Of a stretch of 19,180 nt of DNA, positions 1-7,835 are shown in pieces; positions within the stretch are counted from its first letter, which is position 1; every line of letters begins with the position of its first letter. A program made the position numbers and the translations under genes. The notes beneath the pieces were generated by a model that made no database searches, was not told the DNA's origin, and saw nothing but the letters and a program-made list of their open reading frames with translations. The DNA comes from CAZDAW01 sp964503685 (GTDB lineage: Bacteria; Chloroflexota; Anaerolineae; Anaerolineales; Anaerolineaceae). The stretch is from the NCBI GenBank assembly GCA_964503685.1, contig CAZDAW010000067.1:1-19180 (forward strand). Direction: 5' to 3'.

Positions 1-21
1 TTTTAGATCACAAAAATAAAC

Positions 22-53
22 CAGCGGCTTATTTAAGCCGTTGATGCTTTTTT
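22..53. terminator. terminator-like hairpin
   Basis: A 10-bp stem (22-31 with 34-43, one G.T pair on the plus strand) is followed on the plus strand by ATGC and six T (48-53). On the minus strand the same stem has one A-C mismatch and runs into a T-rich tail (GTTTATTTTTG). It lies downstream of the leftward gene at 112-582, so it may end the coaD operon, but it fits the plus strand slightly better and could instead end a gene that lies left of the window. The paired region is tight, so the real loop must be 4 nt or more. Confidence 0.5.
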
Positions 54-111
54 AGGTAATCGATTAAATCCATCCGGGATTTATCTTTGTGTTCACGATG
101 CAGCTTTTGGT

Positions 112-582
112 TTATTCCTGATTTACCCCCGGGCGAATTTTATCATTTTGCAGGGTGCGAATACCATTACGCACCTGGGTGATGGTGCGGTCGAGTTCCA
201 TTTCCAGTTTGCTTAACGTTTGCATGACGTAATCATCGGCCTCGCGGCGGGTGGCTTCAGCGTCCGCCTGGGCCTTGGCAATGATCTGATCGGCGCGCGC
301 TTGGGCGGCCTGAACGAGTGATTCGCGATCCAGCGCCTGTTCGGATTTTTCCCGCGCCAGTTGGAGCGTGCGCGAGGCTTCTTCTTGCGCCTGTGCCAAA
401 ATGCGGTCGCGCTGGGCGAGCAATTGCTGGGCTTTACGCACTTCATCCGGGATGGTCACGCGCATCTGGTCGATTAAATCGAGCATGCGGTCTTCGTCCA
501 CAACAACGCTGTGAGTCAGAGGTATGGGGCGTGATTGGTTGAATAATTCTTCGAGTCGATCGACGAGATGAAGTATGTCCAT
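112..582 (-). CDS. coiled-coil protein, DivIVA-like / F0F1 b-subunit-like
   Basis: A protein of 156 aa that I do not recognise beyond its class. Residues about 35-130 are almost entirely a charged Ala/Glu/Gln/Arg-rich helix with repeats such as AQEEA, AQARADQIIAKAQADAEA. This is the composition of DivIVA/GpsB coiled coils and of ATP synthase b subunits, and such proteins are often auto-labelled 'ATPase'. There is no membrane segment, which argues against a real b subunit. The start is placed at the ATG at 582 because GGAGG lies just 5 nt upstream; the longer reading from a GTG at 594 would place that Shine-Dalgarno inside the gene. It follows coaD by about 80 nt on the same strand and is probably the last gene of the recG-coaD operon. 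The N-terminal MDILHLVDRLEELFN could be a short membrane-binding or septal-targeting helix like that of DivIVA, but this is inference. Confidence 0.75.
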   Translation of the reverse strand: MDILHLVDRLEELFNQSRPIPLTHSVVVDEDRMLDLIDQMRVTIPDEVRKAQQLLAQRDRILAQAQEEASRTLQLAREKSEQALDRESLVQAAQARADQIIAKAQADAEATRREADDYVMQTLSKLEMELDRTITQVRNGIRTLQNDKIRPGVNQE

Positions 583-663
583 AACTTCCTCCACAATTAT
601 GTGTGTTAATGGAAGGATGCAAGAATTAAGCCAGGATTAAACCAGGAATGATTGTATCATCAC

Positions 664-1188
664 TCAATCTCTGAGCGAAGTGATATGCTCACGTTTCTGT
701 TCTGAATCCAGGTTTTCGTAACGCTCTTTCAACGCCTTGGCAACGAAGGGCGGCACCATCGTGGAAACGTCGCCTTTCAATGCGGCGATCTCGCGTACAG
801 TGGAAGATGAGAGAAACGTGTTTTCTTCGTTGGTGATGAGGGCAACAATTTCGATATCTGGCGCCAGACGGTGGTTTGCCAGGGCCATACGGAATTCGAA
901 CTCGAAATCGGAAAACACTCGCAAGCCACGTACGATTACTTGAGCGCCGACTTCGCGGGCAAATTGCACAGTTAACGTATTATAACCAACCACCCTGACC
1001 TTGGGAACATTGTCAAATGCTTTAACAACCAGTTCCATACGGACTTCAGGCGGAAAGAGCAGGTTTTTCAGCGGACGATCGTAAACTGCAACAATCACTT
1101 CGTCGAACAGGCACGCGGCCCGCAGAGTGATGTCGATGTGTCCGTAATGAATGGGATCAAACGTCCCTGGATAGAGCGCTTTTACCAT
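664..1188 (-). CDS. coaD: phosphopantetheine adenylyltransferase
   Basis: A cytoplasmic enzyme of coenzyme A synthesis that transfers AMP from ATP to 4'-phosphopantetheine, giving dephospho-CoA. Its 174 aa fit the usual 155-170 aa family length with a short charged C-terminal tail. The nucleotidyltransferase signature is clear: YPGTFDPIHYGH at residues 6-17 contains the HxGH motif (H14, H17), VRGLR lies at about 87-91, and the ATP-binding FLSSSTVRE lies at 125-133. The start is the first ATG, whose A is also the last base of the recG stop codon (TAATG), so translation is likely coupled to recG. The neighbour recG upstream and the coiled-coil gene downstream share the strand. This is a confident call. 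Confidence 0.97.
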   Translation of the reverse strand: MVKALYPGTFDPIHYGHIDITLRAACLFDEVIVAVYDRPLKNLLFPPEVRMELVVKAFDNVPKVRVVGYNTLTVQFAREVGAQVIVRGLRVFSDFEFEFRMALANHRLAPDIEIVALITNEENTFLSSSTVREIAALKGDVSTMVPPFVAKALKERYENLDSEQKREHITSLRD

Positions 1189-3698
1189 TAGCTGATATCT
1201 CCTTTACCGTTGCTCCAGAATCTTTTGAGCATTGCAGCAAGCAGTTGGTGTTCAGTTGCGGCCAGATCGGGATCTTTTTCGAAGATTGCCTGAGCTTCTC
1301 TGCGAGCGGTATCGATGAGGCGGACGTCAGTAATGCTGGCCATGCGTAATTCAGAAAAGCCAGCCTGGCGGGTTCCCAGAAAATCTCCGGGGCCGCGCTG
1401 CTCAAGGTCTTTTTCAGCCAGCACAAAGCCGTCATTGGTTCGCGTCATCACCATAAGGCGCTCGTTTTCTGCGTCGTCGTCCGAATCTGGGACGAGCAGG
1501 CAGTACGATTGCGCTTCGCCGCGGCCGACCCGACCACGGAACTGGTGAAGTTGCGCCAGGCCGAAACGATTAGCGCCGTGAATCATCATCACGGTTGCAT
1601 TGGGCACATCGACGCCGACTTCGATGACTGATGTGGAAACCAGAATTTGATACTCGCCGTCGCGAAATTGTGACATAACGGCATCTTTTTCATCCGGTTT
1701 CATCCGCCCGTGCAGCAGTCCCAGTTTATAGTGTGCAAAAACTTCTTTTTGCAGGCGTTCGTGTTCTTCTACTGCGGCCAGGGCTTCGTCTTTTTCGCTC
1801 TCTTCAACCAGGGGGTAGATGATAAAAGCCTGACGGCCTTGCTCAATCTGGTTTTTAATGAAGGTGAAAGCGCGCGCTTCCTCTTTGGGAAAAAGAATAT
1901 GCGTTTCAACAGGCTGACGACCGGGCGGCATTTCATCGAGGATCGACAGATCGAGATCGCCGTAAACGGTCAACGCCAACGAGCGCGGTATGGGCGTGGC
2001 GGTCATTACGAGGAGGTGGGGGTTGGTGCCCTTGGCGCGCAGGGCGGCGCGCTGGCTGACGCCGAAGCGGTGCTGTTCATCGACGACTGTGTATTGCAGG
2101 TCTTTGAAAACGATTGGCGATTCGATCAGGGCGTGTGTGCCGATGATAATCTTGATCTGACCACTTTCCAGTCCGGCGCGAATCTCGCGCTTCTCTGCTT
2201 CTGGCGTGGCGCCGATGAGCAGGCGGATTTCATCTGGCCTCAGAGAACCGCCTTCTCCTGCCAGCAGGCGGGTGAAGTTGCGATAATGTTGTTCCGCCAG
2301 AATGCTGGTGGGAGCCATAATAGCCGCCTGGGCTCCGGAACGGGTGATGATGCCGGCGGCGATGGCGGCGATTACTGTTTTGCCCGATCCAACGTCGCCC
2401 TGAAGCAGGCGGTTCATCGGCCGCCCGGAAAGAAAATCAGCGCGTATATCTTCGATGGCGCGCATCTGAGCGGCTGTGAGCGGGAATGGCAGACGGCTGA
2501 TCTGATTTTCAAGCCAGGCGTCATCCACTTCAAACCGGCGGGCCGCCGCAGATTGCCAGGCGCGCTTTTGCGCCAGTACGCCTAGTTGCAGGAGAAAAAT
2601 TTCATCGAATGCCAGGCGGTAGCGAGCTGATTTGAGTTTTTCGATTGAATCAGGGAAATGAACCTGTTGGATAGCATTCGCCAGCGGCAGTGCGCCGATG
2701 TTTTCGCGCACCGCTTCGGGTAAAAATTCCTGCACGCGCGCTCCCCAGAAGCTGACTACTTCTTTCATCTGGCGACGCAGCCAGCGTTGGGTGATGCTGG
2801 ACGTGAGCGGGTAAACCGGAACAATACGGTTGGTGTGCAACTGTTCCTGGTCGATCGGTTCCCATTCCGGGCTGGTCATTTCCAGTCGCCCGAGATACTG
2901 ATTGACTTTACCGGATACGGCGATTTGGGTTCCGGCGCGCAGTTGGTGCATTAGCCAGGGCTGGTTGAACCACTTGAGGCGCAGGCTGCCGCTGCCATCG
3001 TTCAGAATGGCTTCGGTGATCTTTAATTTTCCGCCGCGAATATCCTGCGTATTGATGCTCTTGATCTCACCGATGACGGTGACGGTTTCGCCGTACCACA
3101 GGCGGTTGATTGTTTTTAATTGACTGTAATCATCGTAGCGACGGGGAAAGTAGTAAAGCATATCGCCCAGAGTTTGTAAACCCAATTGGGCGAGCGTTCT
3201 GGCGGTTTTTTCACCAACGCCGGGCAGCACTGTAAGAGGGGCGTTGAATGCAGCCGGATCCTGCCCCTGCAGGTGTGTAGCGGCTGATTGCCCGGATTTT
3301 ACTCCATGCTGCGAAGAAGCGTTTGCCGGGGTTTTTTGTTTTTCGCGATATTCATGAGGGCTGGGCGTTTTTTCCCTGGTCTGATTCACTTCCGCCCGCA
3401 CGGGCTTTTCAGTTTGAAACAGTCTGCTGCGTAAATCGGATGGTACTGGCTGGTAGGCTTCTATCCGGTTGGCAATTTCGCCGATGATATTTCTTCGTTC
3501 ATCCAACGAGGCGCCAGGGTAGCTGTTGAGCAGGACAATGATCGTAGAAATTAATTCCTGGGGCAGGTTTTCGGCGCGGGCGTCCGATTCCCAGGTATGG
3601 GTGATTTTGTCCAAACCACCGATCACTGCGCGATTTTTGTAACCATTCTCAACTTCAGGAATTAGAAATTTAACAAGTTTAATTAATGATGATAACAT
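1188..3698 (-). CDS. recG: ATP-dependent DNA helicase RecG, N-terminally extended
   Basis: An SF2 helicase that regresses stalled replication forks and processes branched recombination intermediates. Its 836 aa exceed the roughly 690 of E. coli RecG. The first 150 residues are an extra N-terminal region: a helical part, then a polar, Pro/Gln-rich linker at about 100-150. The canonical protein follows: helix-hairpin-helix LPGVGEKTARTLAQLG (158-173), wedge/OB domain (about 200-285), Walker A GDVGSGKT (434-441), DEQH box (540-543), TATPIPRSLALTVYGDLD (566-583), and motif VI QFRGRVGRG (719-727). All helicase motifs are intact. It starts 37 nt after the DegV-like gene on the same strand and overlaps coaD by one base. 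The start chosen is the ATG at 3698; an ATG-ATG pair a few bases upstream is out of frame. AAGG about 11 nt upstream may be its weak ribosome binding site. Confidence 0.96.
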   Translation of the reverse strand: MLSSLIKLVKFLIPEVENGYKNRAVIGGLDKITHTWESDARAENLPQELISTIIVLLNSYPGASLDERRNIIGEIANRIEAYQPVPSDLRSRLFQTEKPVRAEVNQTREKTPSPHEYREKQKTPANASSQHGVKSGQSAATHLQGQDPAAFNAPLTVLPGVGEKTARTLAQLGLQTLGDMLYYFPRRYDDYSQLKTINRLWYGETVTVIGEIKSINTQDIRGGKLKITEAILNDGSGSLRLKWFNQPWLMHQLRAGTQIAVSGKVNQYLGRLEMTSPEWEPIDQEQLHTNRIVPVYPLTSSITQRWLRRQMKEVVSFWGARVQEFLPEAVRENIGALPLANAIQQVHFPDSIEKLKSARYRLAFDEIFLLQLGVLAQKRAWQSAAARRFEVDDAWLENQISRLPFPLTAAQMRAIEDIRADFLSGRPMNRLLQGDVGSGKTVIAAIAAGIITRSGAQAAIMAPTSILAEQHYRNFTRLLAGEGGSLRPDEIRLLIGATPEAEKREIRAGLESGQIKIIIGTHALIESPIVFKDLQYTVVDEQHRFGVSQRAALRAKGTNPHLLVMTATPIPRSLALTVYGDLDLSILDEMPPGRQPVETHILFPKEEARAFTFIKNQIEQGRQAFIIYPLVEESEKDEALAAVEEHERLQKEVFAHYKLGLLHGRMKPDEKDAVMSQFRDGEYQILVSTSVIEVGVDVPNATVMMIHGANRFGLAQLHQFRGRVGRGEAQSYCLLVPDSDDDAENERLMVMTRTNDGFVLAEKDLEQRGPGDFLGTRQAGFSELRMASITDVRLIDTARREAQAIFEKDPDLAATEHQLLAAMLKRFWSNGKGDIS

Positions 3699-3735
3699 CT
3701 CATCATTTTACCTTAATCGGCCGAATGCGTACAAG

Positions 3736-4590
3736 TTATAGCTCTGGTTTGTCCAGCAGGAATACACCAGTGGTTCGAGGTCCAAACAGGGCAGCCAGTT
3801 GCGGCGTCATTTGATGTTCTGTGAAAGGTGAGGTGTTGAAGTTTGAGACAGCGTGTTCACGCAGCGCTTTGAATTCGTGAATCATCTGAGGGTAACATTC
3901 GAGCAGGGCGATATGGCGCGGTTCGTTGAATTCATCGATGAATTCCTGTAAAGAATCCATCAGGTGACGGCTATTGCGGGCTTTTTCGAGCGGGGTGAGA
4001 TGACCTTCTTCCAGGGTGAATAATGGAATCATGTTGAGCATCTCTCCCACGAGGGCTTGGGCGAGACTGATTTTACCGGCGTGATACAGATACGTGAGAC
4101 CAGGGATGCTCAGGAGGGTATAGATGTTGGGAATGAGGCCGCGTACGAGGCGTTCAATATCCACTGAGCGAGCGCCATCCTGGGCGGCTGCCGCAGCCGC
4201 CTGAACCAAAAAACCGAGACCGGGACCGATGGTTTGTGAATCGATGATTTCAATTGCTTGCTGCCCGTGCACCTGAATAGCAGCCTGGCGGGCGTTGTCG
4301 ATCGCCGGACTGAGTTGCCCGGATAATAAGAGAACAACGATTTCTCGATAATTATGGCTTGCTGTGGTGAAAATTTGTTTGAATTCAGCCGAAGTGGGAG
4401 GGACAAGCGCCGGATTCAGTCCGTTGCGAGCGGTGACTGGAAAATCGAAGATTTTGAGGTTTTCACCCCTCGGATAAGTTTTGTTCTTTAGTTTAATCGA
4501 AAAAGGGACGATATTGACGAGCTGACAGCCGGCATAAGTCGGCTTGGAAAACATGGCGGTGGTGTCGGTGATGATGCAAACTGAATTCAT
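3736..4590 (-). CDS. DegV family protein, probable fatty-acid-binding subunit (FakB-like)
   Basis: A protein of 284 aa, the normal DegV length. DegV/FakB proteins hold a fatty acid while FakA phosphorylates it to acyl-phosphate for phospholipid synthesis. The N-terminus has the family IITDTTAMF strand-turn, and the middle has LLLSGQLSPAIDNA in place of the usual SGTYxSA motif. LTYLYHAGKIS (about 190-200) matches the family 'LxYLxKGGRIS' segment. The usual TSQPS lipid-phosphate loop reads VPPTSAEF here and the C-terminal glycine-rich segment reads FGPRTTG, so it is a diverged member. The gene begins 3 nt after the FakA-like stop codon with no strong Shine-Dalgarno, implying translational coupling and joint function. 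The family call is firm; the fatty-acid role is inferred from the pairing. Confidence 0.88.
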   Translation of the reverse strand: MNSVCIITDTTAMFSKPTYAGCQLVNIVPFSIKLKNKTYPRGENLKIFDFPVTARNGLNPALVPPTSAEFKQIFTTASHNYREIVVLLLSGQLSPAIDNARQAAIQVHGQQAIEIIDSQTIGPGLGFLVQAAAAAAQDGARSVDIERLVRGLIPNIYTLLSIPGLTYLYHAGKISLAQALVGEMLNMIPLFTLEEGHLTPLEKARNSRHLMDSLQEFIDEFNEPRHIALLECYPQMIHEFKALREHAVSNFNTSPFTEHQMTPQLAALFGPRTTGVFLLDKPEL

Positions 4591-4593
4591 GGG

Positions 4594-6279
4594 TCACTCA
4601 ATTGAAATGATGAACTGGTAATGCGGCTGGCCTCCATCGTGAATTTCGATTTCCTGGTCGGGGAATGCTTGGCGGAGGTGATCGGCGATCCGATTGACTT
4701 CCTGTTTCGAGATATTATCCCCGTAGAACATGGTGATTCGTTCACGGACGCTGATATCGACTTTTCCCAGCAGCGCTTTGCAAGCATCTTCGAGATTGTT
4801 TGCCGAAGCGACGAGTTTTCCGTTCAGTAAGGCAATGACCTGCCCTTTTTCAACATCGACGCCGTTTATTTCCACCGAGCGGGTGGCTACGGTAATTTCG
4901 CCGGTTTCGATATCGCCGAGAGCAGTGTTCATTTCATTGACAATCTGATCAAAATCGCCGGTAGGGTTATGGCGCAGCATGGCTGAGAAACCTTGGGGAA
5001 CAGAGGTGGAAGGGATAACGGCGATCTTCTTTACGGTGACATCGGCAGCTGCCTTGGCAGCCAGGACGATATTCTTGTTGTTTGGCAGGATGATGATTTT
5101 GTCAGTCGGCAGGTTTTCAAAGGCTTTGACGATCTCGTTTGTGCTGGGGTTCATGGTGTGGCCGCCATTGACAATGGCTGCCACACCCAGGCTGGCGAAG
5201 ATGCGTGAAATGCCTGCTCCTGGTGATACAGCAACGACGGCGATTTGCCCGGGCTCGATGGGGGTGATTGGCAGCTTGGCTTCCCCGGTTGAATGCTCGC
5301 CGTTTTGCATCTGGGCGATCAGGTTCTCAATAGCTACTTTGGTTACGACACCAATGCCCATCGTGTATTCGATGGGTTCGTAACGTTTATCTGTGGGAAC
5401 GTGAATGTGCATACGGTACATGCCATCCCCTTCGCCAACCTGTATTGAGGAACCGATTTTTTCCAGGTCGCTGTAGAAATTTTCCAGATCAAGCGGCTGG
5501 TTAGGGCGAAAATCGACGACAACTTCATAATCTTGACCCGGCTCAATGGTTTCCATAGTGTTTTCCAGATTCATGGCTGAAATTGGCTGCACAGTCAGCA
5601 AGGCAGTGTCGATAGGCTGCTGGTTAATGTAGCGCAGGATGCCTTCCAGGATAAAGAATAAACCTTTGCCGCCCGAATCGACCACCCCGGCCTGTTTTAA
5701 TATGGGAAGTAATTCCGGCGTATGTTTAACCGATTCATCTGCGGCTGCTACAACCTGTTCCAGTATGGCTGCAGGATCGTTGGTGTCTTCGGCTGCCTGT
5801 TGAGCAGCCAGGGCGATGTCGGTCGCCACGGTTAAAATTGTACCCTCTACTGGCCGGACGACGCCTTTATAGGCGGTATTGCGTGCTTCGTTTAATGCAT
5901 CGGCCAGAAGTTTGCCATCGAAGACATCGAAATTGTCCAGGGCGCGAGCAAAACCGCGCCAAAGTTGTGAGAGGATGACGCCAGAATTGCCGCGAGCGCC
6001 CATTAACGCTCCCTGGGCTATTGATTTTGCCATTTTCCCAGCGTTGCGTTCGCCGGAGTTGACCACTTCATTGCATGCCGCCTGCATGGTCTGTACCATG
6101 TTGGTGCCCGTATCGCCATCTGGAACCGGGAAGACATTGAGCGCGTTGACGGTCTGCTGGTTTGTCTTCAGCCAGGTTAACCCGGCCTCTACCAGCGTTT
6201 TGAGGGTTTGTCCATCTACTACTGTGCCGCTTTTTCTGTTTGGCCCCTCCACAGTTGCGGACGATTGCTGATCTGTCAT
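4594..6279 (-). CDS. DAK2/DhaL-domain fatty acid kinase, FakA/YloV-like
   Basis: A protein of 561 aa, the typical length of FakA/YloV. The N-terminal DhaL kinase domain shows the Mg-ATP loop NVFPVPDGDTGTNM (48-61) with its metal-binding Asp residues, then MGARGNSGVILSQLWRG (about 93-109), and VDSGGKGLFFILEGIL (about 200-215). The remainder covers the middle and C-terminal domains that bind the FakB partner. The reaction is ATP-dependent phosphorylation of a FakB-bound fatty acid. The next gene 3 nt downstream is a DegV/FakB-like protein, and the upstream neighbour is an Asp23/YloU protein, the same order as B. subtilis yloU-yloV. The start ATG has AGGTG 5 nt upstream. A 143-nt gap with an unusual stem structure separates it from the YloU-like gene. 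The family is certain and the fatty acid substrate likely. Confidence 0.93.
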   Translation of the reverse strand: MTDQQSSATVEGPNRKSGTVVDGQTLKTLVEAGLTWLKTNQQTVNALNVFPVPDGDTGTNMVQTMQAACNEVVNSGERNAGKMAKSIAQGALMGARGNSGVILSQLWRGFARALDNFDVFDGKLLADALNEARNTAYKGVVRPVEGTILTVATDIALAAQQAAEDTNDPAAILEQVVAAADESVKHTPELLPILKQAGVVDSGGKGLFFILEGILRYINQQPIDTALLTVQPISAMNLENTMETIEPGQDYEVVVDFRPNQPLDLENFYSDLEKIGSSIQVGEGDGMYRMHIHVPTDKRYEPIEYTMGIGVVTKVAIENLIAQMQNGEHSTGEAKLPITPIEPGQIAVVAVSPGAGISRIFASLGVAAIVNGGHTMNPSTNEIVKAFENLPTDKIIILPNNKNIVLAAKAAADVTVKKIAVIPSTSVPQGFSAMLRHNPTGDFDQIVNEMNTALGDIETGEITVATRSVEINGVDVEKGQVIALLNGKLVASANNLEDACKALLGKVDISVRERITMFYGDNISKQEVNRIADHLRQAFPDQEIEIHDGGQPHYQFIISIE

Positions 6280-6359
6280 ATAACACCTGAATAATTTCTA
6301 AAATTAATAATTTTGAATATGTGTTCGCAGATGAACACGAATTGGCGAAGTGGGCGATT

Positions 6360-6427
6360 ATTGATCCAACATACCGGTAAACGGTCTTCGGGCAAGCTAT
6401 TGCCTGCCATCGTTCTGTTGGATCAAT
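6360..6427 (-). other. stem with two internal hairpins between yloU-like and fakA-like genes
   Basis: An exact 11-bp inverted repeat (6360-6370 ATTGATCCAAC with 6417-6427 GTTGGATCAAT) overlaps the stop codon of the YloU-like gene. Inside it, in transcript sense, lie GGCAA-TAGC-TTGCC and ACCG-TTTAC-CGGT, so the RNA can fold as a three-way junction of 68 nt. No T-run follows, so it is not a standard terminator. It may be an mRNA processing or stability element that sets the YloU:FakA ratio, or a small palindromic repeat. The function is unknown. Confidence 0.6.
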
Positions 6428-6779
6428 CTGTATTGCTGATACGCAGCCCGCGCACGTGAACGTTGACCTTGGCGACTGGCAGCCCCAGTGCTTTCTCGAC
6501 CTGAAAACGCACGGCATTGGCGACGCTGCCGGCTACAGCGGTGATGCGTGTTCCATATTCTACTATGATGTATAAATCGATGACCAGTTGATTCCCATCA
6601 TAGATTATGCTGATCCCGCGCATCGGATCTTTAACCAGAAGGTTTTCCACCTCTTCCAGAAAGTCTTTGGGTGCCAATCCGACAACGCCATAGGATTGAA
6701 TGGCTGCCTGATGGGCGATTGTGCAAATTGCACGGTGGGAGACATAGATGTTTCCAAATAGATTAGCGCCATTACTCAT
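6423..6779 (-). CDS. Asp23/Gls24 family protein, YloU-like
   Basis: A protein of 118 aa matching the small, single-domain Asp23/Gls24 family (B. subtilis YloU/AmaP-type), whose exact role is not known but which is linked to envelope and alkaline stress and to fatty-acid kinase operons. The family features are the N-terminal GNIYVSHRAICTIAHQAA helix, the YGVVGLAP segment, and the C-terminal repeat-like VDLYIIVEYG ... VNVHVRGL strands. It has no signal peptide or membrane segment. The ATG has AAGG about 8 nt upstream, and a -10-like TATATA lies at 6801-6806 on this strand without a convincing -35. It probably heads the operon YloU-FakA-DegV-RecG-CoaD and is divergent from rpmB. Confidence 0.9.
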   Translation of the reverse strand: MSNGANLFGNIYVSHRAICTIAHQAAIQSYGVVGLAPKDFLEEVENLLVKDPMRGISIIYDGNQLVIDLYIIVEYGTRITAVAGSVANAVRFQVEKALGLPVAKVNVHVRGLRISNTD

Positions 6780-6816
6780 AAGTTGACCTTTTCTCTAGGT
6801 TATATAACAATTTAAC

Positions 6817-6845
6817 TTGATGCTAGATACGCTTTGTGATATACT
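6817..6845 (+). promoter_or_regulatory. sigma70-type promoter of rpmB
   Basis: TTGATG (6817-6822), a spacer of exactly 17 nt, and TATACT (6840-6845) with a TG at 6837-6838 giving an extended -10. The start point would be near 6852, leaving a leader of about 60 nt before the rpmB ATG. This is one of the two strongest promoters in the window, as expected for a ribosomal protein gene. Confidence 0.75.
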
Positions 6846-6911
6846 ACTTCTTGCTTTTAAGGTGGACCTTGCGTGGTCTTTAACGTATGTAATGAAAGGA
6901 ATTATTATACA

Positions 6912-7094
6912 ATGGCAATCTGCGAAAAATGTGGCAAGAAAACAACGTTTGGACATAACCGCAGCTTTTCCCAACGAGCAACAAACCGTATGTTTCACCC
7001 CAATTTGCAGCGGGTGACGGTTTTGGAGCATGGTCGGAAAGTTCGCAAGGTTTTGTGTGCAAAATGCATCCGTACAATGGTTAAGGTATCTTGA
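6912..7094 (+). CDS. rpmB: 50S ribosomal protein L28, zinc-ribbon form
   Basis: A 60-aa large-subunit ribosomal protein. The start MAICEKCGKKTTFGHNRSFS and the later VLCAKCIRTMVKV form the two CxxC pairs (residues 4/7 and 51/54 approximately) of the Cys-containing, zinc-binding L28 type. HNRSFSQRATNRMFHPNLQ is the conserved RNA-binding part. The ATG at 6912 is chosen over an upstream in-frame start at 6873 because GAAAGGA lies about 11 nt before it and the protein then has the standard length. It is the only plus-strand gene inside a leftward block, with its own promoter upstream and a shared terminator with rpe downstream. The same reversed orientation is recalled for B. subtilis rpmB beside yloU. 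Confidence 0.96.
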   Translation: MAICEKCGKKTTFGHNRSFSQRATNRMFHPNLQRVTVLEHGRKVRKVLCAKCIRTMVKVS

Positions 7095-7121
7095 TTATAA
7101 ACCATTAATTCTTGAGTTGAT

Positions 7122-7149
7122 AAAAATCACGACGTCAGTCGTGATTTTT
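7122..7149. terminator. bidirectional terminator between rpmB and rpe
   Basis: A perfect 12-bp stem (7122-7133 with 7138-7149), loop GTCA. It starts with AAAAA and ends with TTTTT, so either strand gives a hairpin followed by a U-run; on the plus strand the run continues as ATTTTA. It ends the convergent genes rpmB and rpe, and its right arm overlaps the rpe stop codon (7148-7150). Confidence 0.87.
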
Positions 7150-7822
7150 ATTTTAACGATACCAGATGGGTACGCAGCGCTTGCACACCGGCGGCAATAC
7201 CATCTGGATGGTTGAACAGAGCAGTGCCGGCGACGAAAGTTTGCGCTCCGGCCTGGAAAACCTGGGCAATTGTATCGGCGGCTATTCCGCCATCTACTTC
7301 GAGCCAGGCCGATGATTGAATTGCATCCAACATCTGGCGGATTTCTGCGATCTTGGGCAGGGTTTCACGGATGAAATGCTGCCCGCCAAAGCCCGGGTTG
7401 ACGGTCATCACCAGAACCAGGTCGACCATGTGAATGACCGGCTGGATGCTGGAAGCGGGCGTTCCCGGATTGATGACCACCCCGGCTTTGCAGCCAAGCT
7501 GGCGAATGGTTTGCAGGGTGCGATGGATATGGGGGCAGGTCTCGATGTGAACGGTGAGGGTGGATGCTCCGGCCTCGATGAAGGTTTCCAGGTGGCGTTC
7601 AGGAGAAACGATCATCAGATGGACATCAAGGGGCAGGCTGGTAACTGATTTGGCGGCTTTGACGACCAGCGGCCCCATGGTGATGTTGGGTACAAACGAG
7701 CCGTCCATTACATCGATATGTATCCAATCAACGCCAGCTTTTTCAGCCTGGCGGATTTCATCTCCAAGGCGGGTGAAGTCTGCGGCGAGCAGTGAAGCGG
7801 CAATAAGTGCGGGTTTGGACAT
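7148..7822 (-). CDS. rpe: ribulose-phosphate 3-epimerase
   Basis: A cytoplasmic TIM-barrel enzyme of the pentose phosphate pathway that interconverts D-ribulose 5-phosphate and D-xylulose 5-phosphate. It has 224 aa, the usual length. Motifs in order: the N-terminal IAASLLAADFTRLGDEI, metal-binding HIDVMDGSFVPN (H35, D37), LDVHLM (H68), MTVNPGFGGQHF (139-150), and EVDGGIAADT with catalytic/metal D177. The phosphate-binding end is FVAGTALF. It lies 13 nt after the kinase gene and so is probably co-transcribed with it, echoing the prkC-cpgA-rpe cluster of Firmicutes. No feature is missing. Confidence 0.97.
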   Translation of the reverse strand: MSKPALIAASLLAADFTRLGDEIRQAEKAGVDWIHIDVMDGSFVPNITMGPLVVKAAKSVTSLPLDVHLMIVSPERHLETFIEAGASTLTVHIETCPHIHRTLQTIRQLGCKAGVVINPGTPASSIQPVIHMVDLVLVMTVNPGFGGQHFIRETLPKIAEIRQMLDAIQSSAWLEVDGGIAADTIAQVFQAGAQTFVAGTALFNHPDGIAAGVQALRTHLVSLK

Positions 7823-7835
7823 AGTATGGTGACCG

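Noticed and set aside
34..108. A minus-strand open stretch of about 24 codons (ending ...DLIDYLKKHQRLK, stop in the terminator stem) after the coiled-coil gene.
   Set aside because: It has no usable start codon beyond an internal ATG giving 15 residues, it overlaps the terminator hairpin, and it matches no family I know. The slight likeness to the C-terminus of S15 is too short to trust.
1710..2585. A 291-codon open frame on the plus strand inside recG.
   Set aside because: It lies wholly antisense to the helicase domain of recG, which shows every expected motif. The translation has no recognisable domain and an odd composition, so it is a shadow frame.
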